From Candidatus Poseidonia sp. (GTDB lineage Archaea; Thermoplasmatota; Poseidoniia; Poseidoniales; Poseidoniaceae), in assembly GCA_016778305.1 (NCBI GenBank), contig JADHPT010000008.1, positions 1 to 64,000 of the forward strand: DNA of 64,000 bases, written 5' to 3'. The notes beneath the pieces were generated by a model. The model did no database searches, had not been told where the DNA came from, and was given only the letters and a program-made list of their open reading frames with translations. The translations under genes were made by a program, and so were the position numbers. Shown one piece after another: positions 19,335 to 27,693 of the stretch; the stretch's first letter is position 1, and each line of letters begins with the position of its first letter.

Positions 19335-19411
19335 GATACGAACATGAGAATCACCACCATGAAGTCACCGCTTACCCCTATCTTCATGAAAGGAGTCCGT
19401 AAGGGCTCTAC

Positions 19412-20020
19412 ATGAGTTGGAAGGAATCCTTCATGGAAGCCTTCGATGTCTTCGGGCCTGCCAGCCTCTTTGTGTTCTCCTTCACAGAAGCCATCATCCA
19501 ACCAATACCACCCGATTTGGTGTACATACCGATGCTGGTCAACGCTTCAGGCAATGTGCCGTTGGTGATGTGGCTTTGGCTCGTAGTCACCACCTCATCG
19601 GTCCTCGGTTGCCTTGTTGGCTACTTTATTGGGCAGCGATGGGGATCGAAACTCGTGATACGGTTTGGTCAGGAAAAACACCTCATCAAATTACGTCAAT
19701 TGACAGAGCGCTACGGTTCCTTCGGAATCTTCCTTGCGGCTATTTCACCGATTCCGTACAAAGTCTTTGGATGGATGGCCGGCATGGCCGAGATGCCAAA
19801 ACGACCCTTCCTGATTGCTGGTTTTATTGGACGTGGTAGCCGCTTCGGCTTCGAGGCCATTCTTATCGGCCTCTACGGGCAACGGGCATTCGACGGCATC
19901 ATGTGGGTGTTGGATAACGAACTTCTTCTCGCAGTTGTCATGATTGCCGTCCTGGTCTTCGTCTGGTTAGCCTACCGTTGGTGGGCTAGTTTGGACCCAG
20001 ACGCCACCAGCCATGCATGA
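19412..20020 (+). CDS. DedA/VTT-family membrane protein
   Basis: The 202-aa protein has about five hydrophobic segments. An N-terminal re-entrant-like stretch (SFTEAIIQPIPPDLVYIP) and the later LAAISPIPYKVFGWMAGMAEM and GRGSRFGFEAILIG are the conserved VTT/DedA positions. The family (YqaA/DedA/SNARE-associated) is linked to lipid scrambling, undecaprenyl-phosphate or polyprenyl-lipid recycling and membrane energetics. It starts with ATG at 19412, divergent from nob1 by 77 nt. The specific lipid substrate cannot be told from sequence. Confidence 0.85.
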   Translation: MSWKESFMEAFDVFGPASLFVFSFTEAIIQPIPPDLVYIPMLVNASGNVPLVMWLWLVVTTSSVLGCLVGYFIGQRWGSKLVIRFGQEKHLIKLRQLTERYGSFGIFLAAISPIPYKVFGWMAGMAEMPKRPFLIAGFIGRGSRFGFEAILIGLYGQRAFDGIMWVLDNELLLAVVMIAVLVFVWLAYRWWASLDPDATSHA

Positions 20021-20055
20021 GTCCATGTGCTCTCCACATCGGTTGAAACGGGAAC

Positions 20056-20065
20056 GGTTATGAAC
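20056..20065 (+). promoter_or_regulatory. TATA-like element of the tRNA gene
   Basis: GGTTATGAAC lies 24-33 nt before the first base of the tRNA gene, the spacing expected for an archaeal TATA box whose transcript begins at or just before the mature 5' end. The match to consensus is moderate. Confidence 0.4.
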
Positions 20066-20088
20066 AGGCCGTCGGTGGACTGGTTGCC

Positions 20089-20163
20089 GCTCGCGTGGTG
20101 TAGCCAGGTCCATCATTACGGGTTTTCATCCCGTCGACCCGGGTTCGAATCCCGGCGCGAGCA
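20089..20163 (+). tRNA. tRNA-Glu (anticodon UUC)
   Basis: The 75-nt cloverleaf was folded by eye. The 7-bp acceptor arms are GCTCGCG and CGCGAGC with discriminator A. The D arm is GTGTAGCC..ATCAT as in tRNA-Glu. The anticodon stem ACGGG/CCCGT encloses loop TTTTCAT, so the anticodon is TTC. The T arm is CCGGG-TTCGAAT-CCCGG. There is no intron and no encoded CCA, so CCA must be added by the nucleotidyltransferase, as is common in archaea. Confidence 0.95.
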
Positions 20164-20197
20164 CTCTGACACACCCTCAGTGCCAACTGCGTTGACC

Positions 20198-20204
20198 TCT
20201 TTTT
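20198..20204 (+). terminator. T-run after tRNA-Glu
   Basis: TCTTTTT on the coding strand, 35 nt after the tRNA 3' end, is the kind of oligo-T stretch at which archaeal RNA polymerase stops. There is no clear stem before it. Confidence 0.4.
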
Positions 20205-20266
20205 ACGGAGGAAGGGTCACCAAAAGACAGCGTGAAGGTTAAGGACAGAGAAACGCTGCCCCTATC

Positions 20267-20734
20267 ATGGTCAATATCGGAGATACCGCACCAGCCTTTA
20301 CCTTGAAAACCACCGACAAAAGTGATGTCAGCCTTTCAGATTACAGTGGTCAAACCATTGTCCTTGCGTTCTACCCGGGAGCCTTTACTGGCGTGTGCGA
20401 CAAAGAAATGTGCGCTTTTCAGGACAACCTCGCTAAGCTCAACGAATCCAATGCAGTTGTTTTGGGCATCAGCGTTGATTCACCTTGGGCGAACGCTGAA
20501 TTTGCTCGCAAGTACAATCTTGAATTTACATTGCTCTCTGACATCGACCGTGAAGTGGTCCAGGCCTACGATGCATCCTTTGTGGGACTCGGCGGTATTG
20601 AAGGCTATATGAGCGCCAATCGTGTTGTCATCGTGATCGATAAGAACGGCCTTGTTGCTCATCGCTGGGTTGCAGAAAATCCGGGCGTAGAGCCTGATTA
20701 CGACGCTATTGTATCCTTTGCTGCGTCACTGTGA
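20267..20734 (+). CDS. Peroxiredoxin (AhpC/TSA, AhpE-like)
   Basis: This 155-aa thioredoxin-fold protein has the peroxidatic motif PGAFTGVC (Cys48), followed four residues later by another Cys (VCDKEMC). The Pro-x3-Thr-x2-Cys pattern and the later Arg in SANRVVIVID fit peroxiredoxins, which reduce H2O2 and organic hydroperoxides through a cysteine sulfenic acid. The short C-x3-C spacing could let Cys52 act as a resolving residue within one helix. A second, different peroxiredoxin of the Bcp type lies at 45322. The gene is preceded by tRNA-Glu; no strong ribosome site is seen. Confidence 0.88.
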   Translation: MVNIGDTAPAFTLKTTDKSDVSLSDYSGQTIVLAFYPGAFTGVCDKEMCAFQDNLAKLNESNAVVLGISVDSPWANAEFARKYNLEFTLLSDIDREVVQAYDASFVGLGGIEGYMSANRVVIVIDKNGLVAHRWVAENPGVEPDYDAIVSFAASL

Positions 20735-20773
20735 TGCCAAGACTCGCAACCTGCGAGCAACTTGAGTACCGGT

Positions 20774-21613
20774 TCAAGCCAACGTTCCGTTGTTGTAATC
20801 TTCAACAGCCTGGTAGATCTCTTGGCGTGTATTCATCACGAAAGGTCCGTACCGTGCAATGGGTTCGTCCAATTCAGGACCTCCCAGAATGAGAAATTCT
20901 GCTCCGTCTTCTTCAGCAGTTAACTCAACGGAATCTCCGGGGGACAGCAAGCCGAGTCCTCCGTCGTGCAGCGATCTTCCTTCGATTGTCAAAGACCCTC
21001 CAAAGGTGTAAACCATCACGTTATGATCTGCTTCACAAGCATGTGTGTACGTAGCGCCGGGTTGCATTTTCATGTGAATGTAGGTGATTGGAATCACGGT
21101 ATCAATCACTGCAGAAGTTCCCAAAGCCTCTCCAGCGATGACCTTGGCCCACACTGTTCCATCTTCGCTCGTGGTTTCTGGAATGTCCTCGGAAGGTATA
21201 TCCTGATAGCGAGGAGGCATCATTTTGTCCTTGGCAGGCAGGTTGACCCAAATTTGGAATCCGTGCATTTTACCCCCGTGTTCCATCATATGGTCTTGCG
21301 GTAGTTCAGAATGGATGACGCCACGCCCAGCGGTCATCCATTGAACATCACCCGGGTTCAAATCCCCGCTATTGCCAGCAGAATCTGCATGTTGCATACC
21401 CCCAGCGAGCAAATAAGTGACCGTTTCAAAACCTCGGTGCGGGTGGGATGGAGCCCCGACCGCTTCTCCGGGACCATAAACGACAGGACCCATCTCGTCG
21501 AGGAGCAAAAACGGACTCATTAATCGGCCCATGGCAGCTGGACGCCTCACTTTGAAGCCTCCACCTTCGAGGACTGTATTCGTTGGTACAATGGATTTGA
21601 GTGTTCGTTTCAT
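20774..21613 (-). CDS. Pirin-family bicupin protein
   Basis: The protein is 279 aa, a normal pirin length. The N-terminal cupin has the metal motif HPHRGFETVTYLLAG with a later His/Glu (GVIHSELP), matching the His-His-His-Glu Fe site of pirins. The C-terminal cupin ends GGPELDEPIARYGPFVMNT, also characteristic. Pirins act as quercetin-2,3-dioxygenase-like enzymes or redox sensors; the substrate here is unknown. The start ATG overlaps the stop of the FMN reductase gene (ATGA), so the two are co-translated, hinting at a shared redox or quinone-like substrate. Confidence 0.92.
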   Translation of the reverse strand: MKRTLKSIVPTNTVLEGGGFKVRRPAAMGRLMSPFLLLDEMGPVVYGPGEAVGAPSHPHRGFETVTYLLAGGMQHADSAGNSGDLNPGDVQWMTAGRGVIHSELPQDHMMEHGGKMHGFQIWVNLPAKDKMMPPRYQDIPSEDIPETTSEDGTVWAKVIAGEALGTSAVIDTVIPITYIHMKMQPGATYTHACEADHNVMVYTFGGSLTIEGRSLHDGGLGLLSPGDSVELTAEEDGAEFLILGGPELDEPIARYGPFVMNTRQEIYQAVEDYNNGTLA

Positions 21614-22119
21614 GAATGTTGACCGCCTGTTAAACTGTTGAGTATCGCCTTGATTGTATCCAAGTTGGCTGCTTTCTTGCTGTTGACTGTCAACGAGCGT
21701 CCGATTACATTGCTGCCCAGGTATGAAAACTGCATGCGCATGGCCGTAATGACGTGATGACCCCCGCCTCCGGAATGCGTTGCAAGTGCGACTGTTCTAT
21801 CCCGGAATAATTTGCGAAAATCATTACCGTCTCGACTCAGCCAAGCAATGGCATTGTTGAGAACAGGGGGGATGGAACCGTTGTACTCAGGAGCGAACAC
21901 CATCCATGCATCTCCCTTGGAGAGCGTCTCACTCAGGGAGTCTAGACCTTCCAATACGTCGGTTTTTCGCTCGAGAGCAACGGTGTACACGGGGAAATCA
22001 TAGGCATTGAGATGGACCGTTATCACCGAGTGACCCATCTCAACCGCCCGTTTTTCTACCTCGCTAGCGAGTACGGCGTTCTTACCGTCCGATGCAAGGA
22101 TGAACACCAAGGCTGCCAT
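21610..22119 (-). CDS. NADPH-dependent FMN reductase (flavodoxin fold)
   Basis: The protein is about 169 aa from the ATG at 22119; the ATG at 22143 would add eight residues, and neither start has a clear ribosome site. The flavin-binding signature FAPEYNGSIPPVLNNAIAWL is present, with a later conserved THSGGGGHH loop. The family includes chromate/quinone/azo reductases and SsuE-like FMN reductases that transfer electrons from NAD(P)H. The usual N-terminal phosphate-binding loop (GSxR..S) is replaced by ASDGKNAVLA, so FMN binding may be altered. It is coupled to the downstream pirin gene by a 4-nt overlap. Confidence 0.85.
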   Translation of the reverse strand: MAALVFILASDGKNAVLASEVEKRAVEMGHSVITVHLNAYDFPVYTVALERKTDVLEGLDSLSETLSKGDAWMVFAPEYNGSIPPVLNNAIAWLSRDGNDFRKLFRDRTVALATHSGGGGHHVITAMRMQFSYLGSNVIGRSLTVNSKKAANLDTIKAILNSLTGGQHS

Positions 22120-22212
22120 GATAATGTCAAAACGCCGCCCCATTTAGGGTTAGCAGTTTCTACCATGATAGCGGACGGCAAGGAAGATGAAAGGTGACGC
22201 ATTGGGAAGACC

Positions 22213-22782
22213 ATGCCCACGTTATGGATTGTGGGGCGCTCCTTGAGCGACCCGTGTTTTGGTGCCTTGAGTGGCATCAAACTCTCTTCTCAACCAGAGG
22301 AGTGTGACGCTGCAGTTGTCTTTGCCGAGGGAGAAGGCGGAAACAACCTCTCTATCTTGACCAACTCGGTAGAACGCATGCATGCTGCCTTGTCTAACAT
22401 CAAGCAGGGTGCCATCAGCCGACTGATGGTCGTCACTAATTTCAAATCGCTGAGTGGACGACGATGGAAACAACATCAATCAACGTGGCAATCCAATCTT
22501 GGTGCGAGCCTCGACAGCGTTGACGGAATGGGCGTATTGATTGTTGAAGTATTGGCAAAAAGTGCTGCCTTGAGAGGCGTCGAGGTCTTCGTATTGAGAC
22601 AGGACGAACACAACTCCGACATTCTTGGTCCTTGGATTAAAAAAACAGCCTCGCTCTCCACCAATGAGTATACTGCCATGCAGGACGCTCAAATTCCAGA
22701 TCTGGACGGATGGGTGGCAATGAATCACGACCCGAGTGGTGAATTCGAGAGTGCAATTGACACCTTGGGTTGGCTACGTTAG
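22213..22782 (+). CDS. Uncharacterised 189-aa protein
   Basis: I do not recognise the family. The N terminus (MPTLWIVGRSLSDPCFG) looks like a beta strand plus loop. The alternating pattern (AAVVFAEGEGG, RLMVVTNFKS, GVLIVEVLAK, VEVFVLRQDE) suggests a Rossmann-like alpha/beta fold, but the usual glycine-rich nucleotide loop is absent. There is no signal peptide or membrane helix. It is divergent from the FMN reductase and precedes glutaredoxin by 36 nt on the same strand, so it may be co-transcribed with it. Confidence 0.65.
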   Translation: MPTLWIVGRSLSDPCFGALSGIKLSSQPEECDAAVVFAEGEGGNNLSILTNSVERMHAALSNIKQGAISRLMVVTNFKSLSGRRWKQHQSTWQSNLGASLDSVDGMGVLIVEVLAKSAALRGVEVFVLRQDEHNSDILGPWIKKTASLSTNEYTAMQDAQIPDLDGWVAMNHDPSGEFESAIDTLGWLR

Positions 22783-22818
22783 CGAGGACTTATACGGGTT
22801 GCAGCCTTCCTTTTTAGC

Positions 22819-23100
22819 ATGAGTGAAGCGGTCATTCTCGACCATGCGCAAGAAGCTGGAACAGACTTCCTCATTTATACGGGTAATTTTTGTGGATATT
22901 GCCGTTCGCTGAAAAACCTGCTCAACGGGCGTGGACTGACATATACCGAGTTCAACTTTGATCAACACCCGGGCATGCGTAAAAGCATTGTTGAAGTGAC
23001 CAACCACCGTACCGTACCCGTCGTGTTCGACTTGAGAGACGGTGGGCCGATGTTCATCGGTGGATTTGATGAGACAAACCGTTACCTCAAGCGAACGTAA
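22819..23100 (+). CDS. Glutaredoxin-like protein
   Basis: The 93-aa thioredoxin-fold protein has the active site CGYC in LIYTGNFCGYCRSLKNLL. The cis-Pro loop is TVPVVF, and the C-terminal GGFDE matches the GG-x-D/E glutathione-site position of glutaredoxins. It probably reduces disulfides or mixed disulfides using a low-molecular-weight thiol or a thioredoxin-like donor. Few archaea make glutathione, so the partner thiol is uncertain. Its 3' end overlaps the convergent esterase gene by 14 nt. Confidence 0.88.
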   Translation: MSEAVILDHAQEAGTDFLIYTGNFCGYCRSLKNLLNGRGLTYTEFNFDQHPGMRKSIVEVTNHRTVPVVFDLRDGGPMFIGGFDETNRYLKRT

Positions 23101-23689
23101 GCAACCATTCTTTGAGCGCGTCGTGATGCTCGAGTGGAATCATGTGACCCTTGGGATGTTCAATGAGTTCCACCGCCCATCCTGCTGTTTCAAACAAATG
23201 CGCTACTGCCCATCCGTCCTCAATAGGGACTCGAATGTCTTTTTCACCGTGCATCCAGAACAGGCGTTTGGTCTCAAGTTCACCGAGACGAAGACGTAAT
23301 TCCATTGGTCGCACCAAACGCGTACCCATGCAGATGACCCCTTGAATACGATCAGCGATAGGCAACTGCAGCATCTCCTGGGCCATAGCACCGCCTTGTG
23401 AAAAACCACCAACGATCAGTGGACCCATCGGTGCTTCCTGAGCGATGAGTTGCTCCAGTTGCGAAAGACTCGCATCGACATCGACCAGTTCTACACGTGA
23501 GAGGTGTAGCCGTCGTGTCACATCAGCACCAAAATCTTCGTAGCGCCACCATGTGAAACCCCGTGTTGGGTGTGGATAGCGGGCCTGAGGGACCAATAAA
23601 GTCCAACCTTCCGGACAGACTTTTTGTGCGAAAGGACGCATCATTGAGGCGTCACCGGTCATACCATGCATCATGATGAGCGTTGGCAT
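23087..23689 (-). CDS. Phospholipase/carboxylesterase-type alpha/beta hydrolase
   Basis: The start is taken at ATG 23689 because GAGGGA lies five bases upstream; it gives 200 aa. The catalytic triad is readable: nucleophile Ser in GGFSQGGAMA, Asp in WMHGEKDIRVP and His in HPKGHMIPLEH. An oxyanion-loop HGMTGD sits near the N terminus. This is the small cytosolic carboxylesterase/lysophospholipase (YpfH/acyl-protein thioesterase) type; the natural ester is unknown. It lies 8 nt after the lipoprotein gene and is likely in the same transcript. Confidence 0.88.
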   Translation of the reverse strand: MPTLIMMHGMTGDASMMRPFAQKVCPEGWTLLVPQARYPHPTRGFTWWRYEDFGADVTRRLHLSRVELVDVDASLSQLEQLIAQEAPMGPLIVGGFSQGGAMAQEMLQLPIADRIQGVICMGTRLVRPMELRLRLGELETKRLFWMHGEKDIRVPIEDGWAVAHLFETAGWAVELIEHPKGHMIPLEHHDALKEWLLTFA

Positions 23690-23697
23690 GGAATCCC

Positions 23698-24654
23698 TCA
23701 GAGCGTCCACTGGGATACAATTCCACCTGCGACCTTGAAGTGAAGGAGGGAGGATTGACCACGAAGTGTCACCGTGAGAGAATAATCACCAGACAGAGAG
23801 GGGATGGTACCAATAGCACCTTTTTCACTTGCACCTGAACCCCATACACGAGTCAGCGGAGATGCTCCTTGGTGGTCCTTCATACTCAGCGTGCCCGAGC
23901 CGCCACCAGCGATGTTGACATCGATGTACCATACCAGCACGTCCCAGTCTTCTCCATCGGGATGGCCACTGTCAAGGAAGGTATCGTAAATGTCGTTCTC
24001 GTTCTCCTCATAGGTGCTGTCGAGAAGATCTCGTGCCTGGTAGAAATATACCTCCCCTTCATAATTCGATTTCGTTTGTGTCAATTCCATACGAAGCTGT
24101 TCAACTCCTTCGCTATCCGTCCAGACAAGGGAGTCCAAGAAACCGTTGCGGCCACTGAAGGCGTAGGAGAGACGATGGCCGTCTGAGGAATCTGCAGTTA
24201 CGTCAGCCACGCCATTGTAAATCGATGCTGTTGAAGCCGACCATGACTGTCCAAAGAGTGTAAACTGCCATGTGTCACCTTCTTGCCATGGGAACTTGAA
24301 CACAGGTTGGGCATCACCTTGTTCGTAAACAGAGAGTCCGTCAATGGTGATGCGTCCCAAGAAAGGATTGTGATTGATGACAGCGTGGCGTTGTGCTTCA
24401 CGCTCGCTTGAGATACCAAGTCGGTAAAGGCCACTCTCGTTATCGATTTCAGCGACAACCAAACGAGCGCTGTCTTCGCCAAATTGAGGCGTCACAAAGG
24501 TATAGAGCCACTGGTCACCAATCGTCCATGAGGGCAACACTAACTCGTCTTCGGTCGTATCACCCATTGAGTTGCTTGATATTGAGGGACCTTCAAGACA
24601 TCCTGCGAGACTCAATGAGAGCATCAGCAGGCTCAGTACCATAGCGCCACGCAT
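23698..24654 (-). CDS. Secreted lipoprotein of unknown function
   Basis: This 318-aa protein has a lipobox: the signal peptide ends LSLAGC, so Cys19 is the likely lipidation site. The mature part is rich in beta strands, with aromatic phrases such as WTIGDQWLYTF and FPWQEGDTWQFTLFGQSW. It resembles outer-surface beta proteins, but I recognise no family. It follows the pyrophosphatase gene on the same strand by 49 nt and precedes the esterase. Confidence 0.75.
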   Translation of the reverse strand: MRGAMVLSLLMLSLSLAGCLEGPSISSNSMGDTTEDELVLPSWTIGDQWLYTFVTPQFGEDSARLVVAEIDNESGLYRLGISSEREAQRHAVINHNPFLGRITIDGLSVYEQGDAQPVFKFPWQEGDTWQFTLFGQSWSASTASIYNGVADVTADSSDGHRLSYAFSGRNGFLDSLVWTDSEGVEQLRMELTQTKSNYEGEVYFYQARDLLDSTYEENENDIYDTFLDSGHPDGEDWDVLVWYIDVNIAGGGSGTLSMKDHQGASPLTRVWGSGASEKGAIGTIPSLSGDYSLTVTLRGQSSLLHFKVAGGIVSQWTL

Positions 24655-24703
24655 GGCCTACCGTAGGATGAGGCCTTCAAGAGCCTAACGCTCCGAGGAT
24701 TCT

Positions 24704-26794
24704 TCAAAGAAGACCGGTCTTGGTAAGGAAGCCATTTGCTCCCGCAAGCACTACTGCAACAATGGACATCAACTTGATGAGGATGTTCAGCGAAGGTCCA
24801 GAGGTGTCCTTGAACGGGTCACCGATGGTATCTCCGATAACGGCTGCGTCGTGAGCAGCATCACCTTTCTTAGCGCCTTCAATGTGGTTTTGTTCAATCG
24901 CTTTCTTTGCGTTGTCCCAAGCGCCACCTGCATTGGCCATGAAGAGCGCCATGAGGACACCCGTCACAAGCGAACCAGCAAGCAGACCACCAAGAGCGTC
25001 CCAGCCCAGAGCGTATCCGACGATGACTGGAGCGAGAACGGCAACGAGGCCGGGTCCTACCATTTCGCGAAGAGCCGCTTTGGTTGAGATGTCGACACAA
25101 GTTTGGGAGTCAGGCTTCACACCTTCTTTGCCTTCGAGGAGTCCTGGTATTTCCTTGAATTGACGTCGGATTTCGACCACCATGTCGCCTGCAGCCTTGC
25201 CGACTGAAGTCATGGTCATAGCAGCAACGACGAAGGGAAGGCCTCCACCGATAAGCAGGCCGATGACAACCATAGGGTTGTTGAGACTGAGATCAAGTGT
25301 ATCTGTTCCTGTGTTCAGTGCAGCGGTATAGGCTGCGAAGAGAGCGAGCCCTGTGAGGGCAGCAGAACCAATTGCGAAGCCCTTACCGACAGCAGCGGTG
25401 GTGTTACCAATAGAATCGAGTTCATCGGTGATGGCACGAACGTCGTCGCCAAGACCACTCATCTCTGCGATACCACCTGCATTGTCTGCAACGGGCCCAT
25501 AGGCGTCAACGGTCATGGTCACGCCAACTGTAGCGAGCATGCCCATAGCAGCCATAGCAATGCAGTAAAGGCCATAGTCATCGCCACCAAATTCGTTTGC
25601 TCCAAGGATACCAAGAGCGATGAGACAAACAGGAATGAACGTGGACATCATTCCGACAGAAAGACCAGCAATTGCGTTGGTTGCAGGACCGGTCTTAGAC
25701 ATTTCACCGATGTGGGGAATCGCTTTGGTTTTGATGCCAAAGACAGGCTCGATACCCGTGTAATATTCTGTGACTAGGCCGATGAGGATGCCGATGATAC
25801 TACCCAAAACGACCGAATGCATCACGCCCATCTCAACGTCGATGAGGCCTTGATTGATGGCGAGGTATCCTCCGGCCCAAAACAAAGCTGCGGCGATAAA
25901 GGTCGTGTTTCGCAGAGCGGCTGCAGGGTCACTGCCGTTCTTGAGGAAGGTCATGGAAAAGACACCGATGATGGATGCGATGTAACCAATCAAGCCGAGC
26001 ATAATCGGCATCAGCACATAGTCAGGGGCGACGGTACTGTCAAAACCATTGGCAATGACCATAGCTGCGATGATGGAACCGACAAAGGATTCGAAGATAT
26101 CTGCGCCCATTCCTGCAACGTCACCGACGTTGTCTCCGACGTTATCTGCGATAACACCGGGGTTGCGAGGGTCATCTTCAGGAATACCTTCTTCGACCTT
26201 GCCAACAAGGTCTGCTCCGACGTCGGCGGCCTTGGTGTAGATGCCTCCACCCACACGAGCAAAGAGCGCAATGGATGAGGCACCCATGCCGAATCCTGCG
26301 GCCGCACTGACGGGGTTGAGTTCTCCGCCAGTTGTTTCGCCAGCACCCAGCCAGAAAGCGATGAGTGAGATACCGAGAAGACCGAGCCCACCAACTGAAA
26401 GACCCATGACGGCCCCTCCGTTGTACGATACGGCTAATGCACCTGCTTGACCACCGTTCTTAGCGGCCATAGCGGTTCGACCGTTTGCTGAAGTTGCAGC
26501 CCGCATACCGGAGAACCCGGCGAGGACGGATGCAATGGCACCCGCAAAGAAGGCAATTGATGTGTCGACATCGTTGATGAAGGCCAAAGCGGCTCCTACG
26601 ATGACGACGAAGATTGAAAGCACTTTGTACTCTGCAAAGAGAAAGGCCATAGCCCCGTCTTGAATTTCTTGGGTGATGTCAGCCACGGTTTCATTGTCAA
26701 TCTTCACGTTGTTCACTTGCTGATACAGTACAAACGCAATCACAAGTCCGAGTAGGCCTGCACCTGCGGCAATCATTGGTATATTTTCCATCAT
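24704..26794 (-). CDS. hppA: Membrane ion-translocating pyrophosphatase
   Basis: The 696-aa protein, normal for the family, has about 16 membrane helices. It hydrolyses PPi and pumps H+ and/or Na+. The substrate-binding motifs are intact: [11 protein letters not shown] (191-201), DNVGDNVGD (217-225) and, near the C terminus, [10 protein letters not shown]. At the potassium switch the sequence is [10 protein letters not shown] (463-472), with Ala at 467 where K+-independent enzymes have Lys, so it belongs to the K+-dependent class. The ion (Na+ or H+) cannot be settled by eye. AGGTG precedes the ATG; a second ATG follows immediately. It would salvage energy from PPi made in biosynthesis. Confidence 0.96.
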   Translation of the reverse strand: MMENIPMIAAGAGLLGLVIAFVLYQQVNNVKIDNETVADITQEIQDGAMAFLFAEYKVLSIFVVIVGAALAFINDVDTSIAFFAGAIASVLAGFSGMRAATSANGRTAMAAKNGGQAGALAVSYNGGAVMGLSVGGLGLLGISLIAFWLGAGETTGGELNPVSAAAGFGMGASSIALFARVGGGIYTKAADVGADLVGKVEEGIPEDDPRNPGVIADNVGDNVGDVAGMGADIFESFVGSIIAAMVIANGFDSTVAPDYVLMPIMLGLIGYIASIIGVFSMTFLKNGSDPAAALRNTTFIAAALFWAGGYLAINQGLIDVEMGVMHSVVLGSIIGILIGLVTEYYTGIEPVFGIKTKAIPHIGEMSKTGPATNAIAGLSVGMMSTFIPVCLIALGILGANEFGGDDYGLYCIAMAAMGMLATVGVTMTVDAYGPVADNAGGIAEMSGLGDDVRAITDELDSIGNTTAAVGKGFAIGSAALTGLALFAAYTAALNTGTDTLDLSLNNPMVVIGLLIGGGLPFVVAAMTMTSVGKAAGDMVVEIRRQFKEIPGLLEGKEGVKPDSQTCVDISTKAALREMVGPGLVAVLAPVIVGYALGWDALGGLLAGSLVTGVLMALFMANAGGAWDNAKKAIEQNHIEGAKKGDAAHDAAVIGDTIGDPFKDTSGPSLNILIKLMSIVAVVLAGANGFLTKTGLL

Positions 26795-26947
26795 AAGTTA
26801 CACCTGTTGACGTTGCGACCTGCGAGGCATTGATAAGCAGTTCCCCCGTTAATTCCGACTCAAAGGCAGTTTCCATACCGCTATTTTTTTCTCCGAAGGG
26901 GGGGAATCAAAGAATCTCCGAGGCAATCGTTGAAAGAGGAGTGATGT

Positions 26948-27283
26948 GTGGTCTGCTTCATGAGCATCAGTGCTGAGGAAATCTTGGCCGAAATCGGCCC
27001 GGTTCAAGAGATCCTTGACGAGCACGATGGCGTTGTCACTGTGATCGACACCACCGACGGCAATATCATGCTCTCTCTCGACGGAGGTTGCACGGGTTGT
27101 TCTTCTACTCCCATGACCGCCATGCAAATTTATTACTCGCTTAAGAAACTGGACCATGTGAGTGACGTCATCTTCGTCAACGGTGAACTACCGGACTACA
27201 TGCGCACCTTCATCGACCAAAAAATGGCAAAGGAATCTGAACAAGGCACGGACGACGACGAACCACAAGGCGAAATCGTCTGA
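26948..27283 (+). CDS. NifU C-terminal-like iron-sulfur carrier protein
   Basis: The 111-aa protein resembles a single Nfu domain: an N-terminal helix (EEILAEIGPVQEILDEHDG), beta strands and the cluster motif GGCTGCSS (Cys-x2-Cys). Nfu proteins carry and deliver [4Fe-4S] clusters as dimers. The start is a GTG preceded by GAGGAG at six bases; ATG at 26960 is the alternative but is too far from that ribosome site. It is divergent from hppA and abuts the convergent small membrane gene. The acidic tail (DDDEPQGEIV) is probably disordered. Confidence 0.78.
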   Translation: MVCFMSISAEEILAEIGPVQEILDEHDGVVTVIDTTDGNIMLSLDGGCTGCSSTPMTAMQIYYSLKKLDHVSDVIFVNGELPDYMRTFIDQKMAKESEQGTDDDEPQGEIV

Positions 27284-27619
27284 TCATTCCTCTTCGGATT
27301 GACGCTTGATACTGTGTGGATTCGCCCCGAACGAGATGTTCTCTCCTTTGATGTTCATCCGGGCTGAAATCGCCAAAATGATGCAAAACAAGGCCAGTGG
27401 ACGAGGCAGATAACTCGAGCCCCAAAGTGAACCCCCCACTGAAGGCAAGAGCCAGAGCACTGCGGCTGCGGACATCAGGAGGATGAAAATGACAGTTTGT
27501 GCGGTGGCTTCTGCACGGGGTGAGCGGGAAAGGGTGGCAATGAAAGTGAACAATACGGCCGAAAGTGCGCACAACACTTCAGCGAGGACCTCGACCAAGG
27601 CTGCATCGACCATGACCAT
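27284..27619 (-). CDS. Small membrane protein, three hydrophobic segments
   Basis: It is about 111 aa from ATG 27619 (27613 is equally possible, with GGTGG upstream). Three hydrophobic stretches (VEVLAEVLCALSAVLFTFIA, VIFILLMSAAAVLWLLP, PLALFCIILAISA) are followed by a charged C-terminal tail. I do not recognise the family. The longer frame to 27727 is not used because it overlaps the divergent PolX start. Confidence 0.55.
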   Translation of the reverse strand: MVMVDAALVEVLAEVLCALSAVLFTFIATLSRSPRAEATAQTVIFILLMSAAAVLWLLPSVGGSLWGSSYLPRPLALFCIILAISARMNIKGENISFGANPHSIKRQSEEE

Positions 27620-27693
27620 GCCACCATGTGGCTCTTCTTGAACATGGGGGCAGAGGCGAACCTTTGTGTAGGGTCGTAGGCCTTGAGTTGAAT

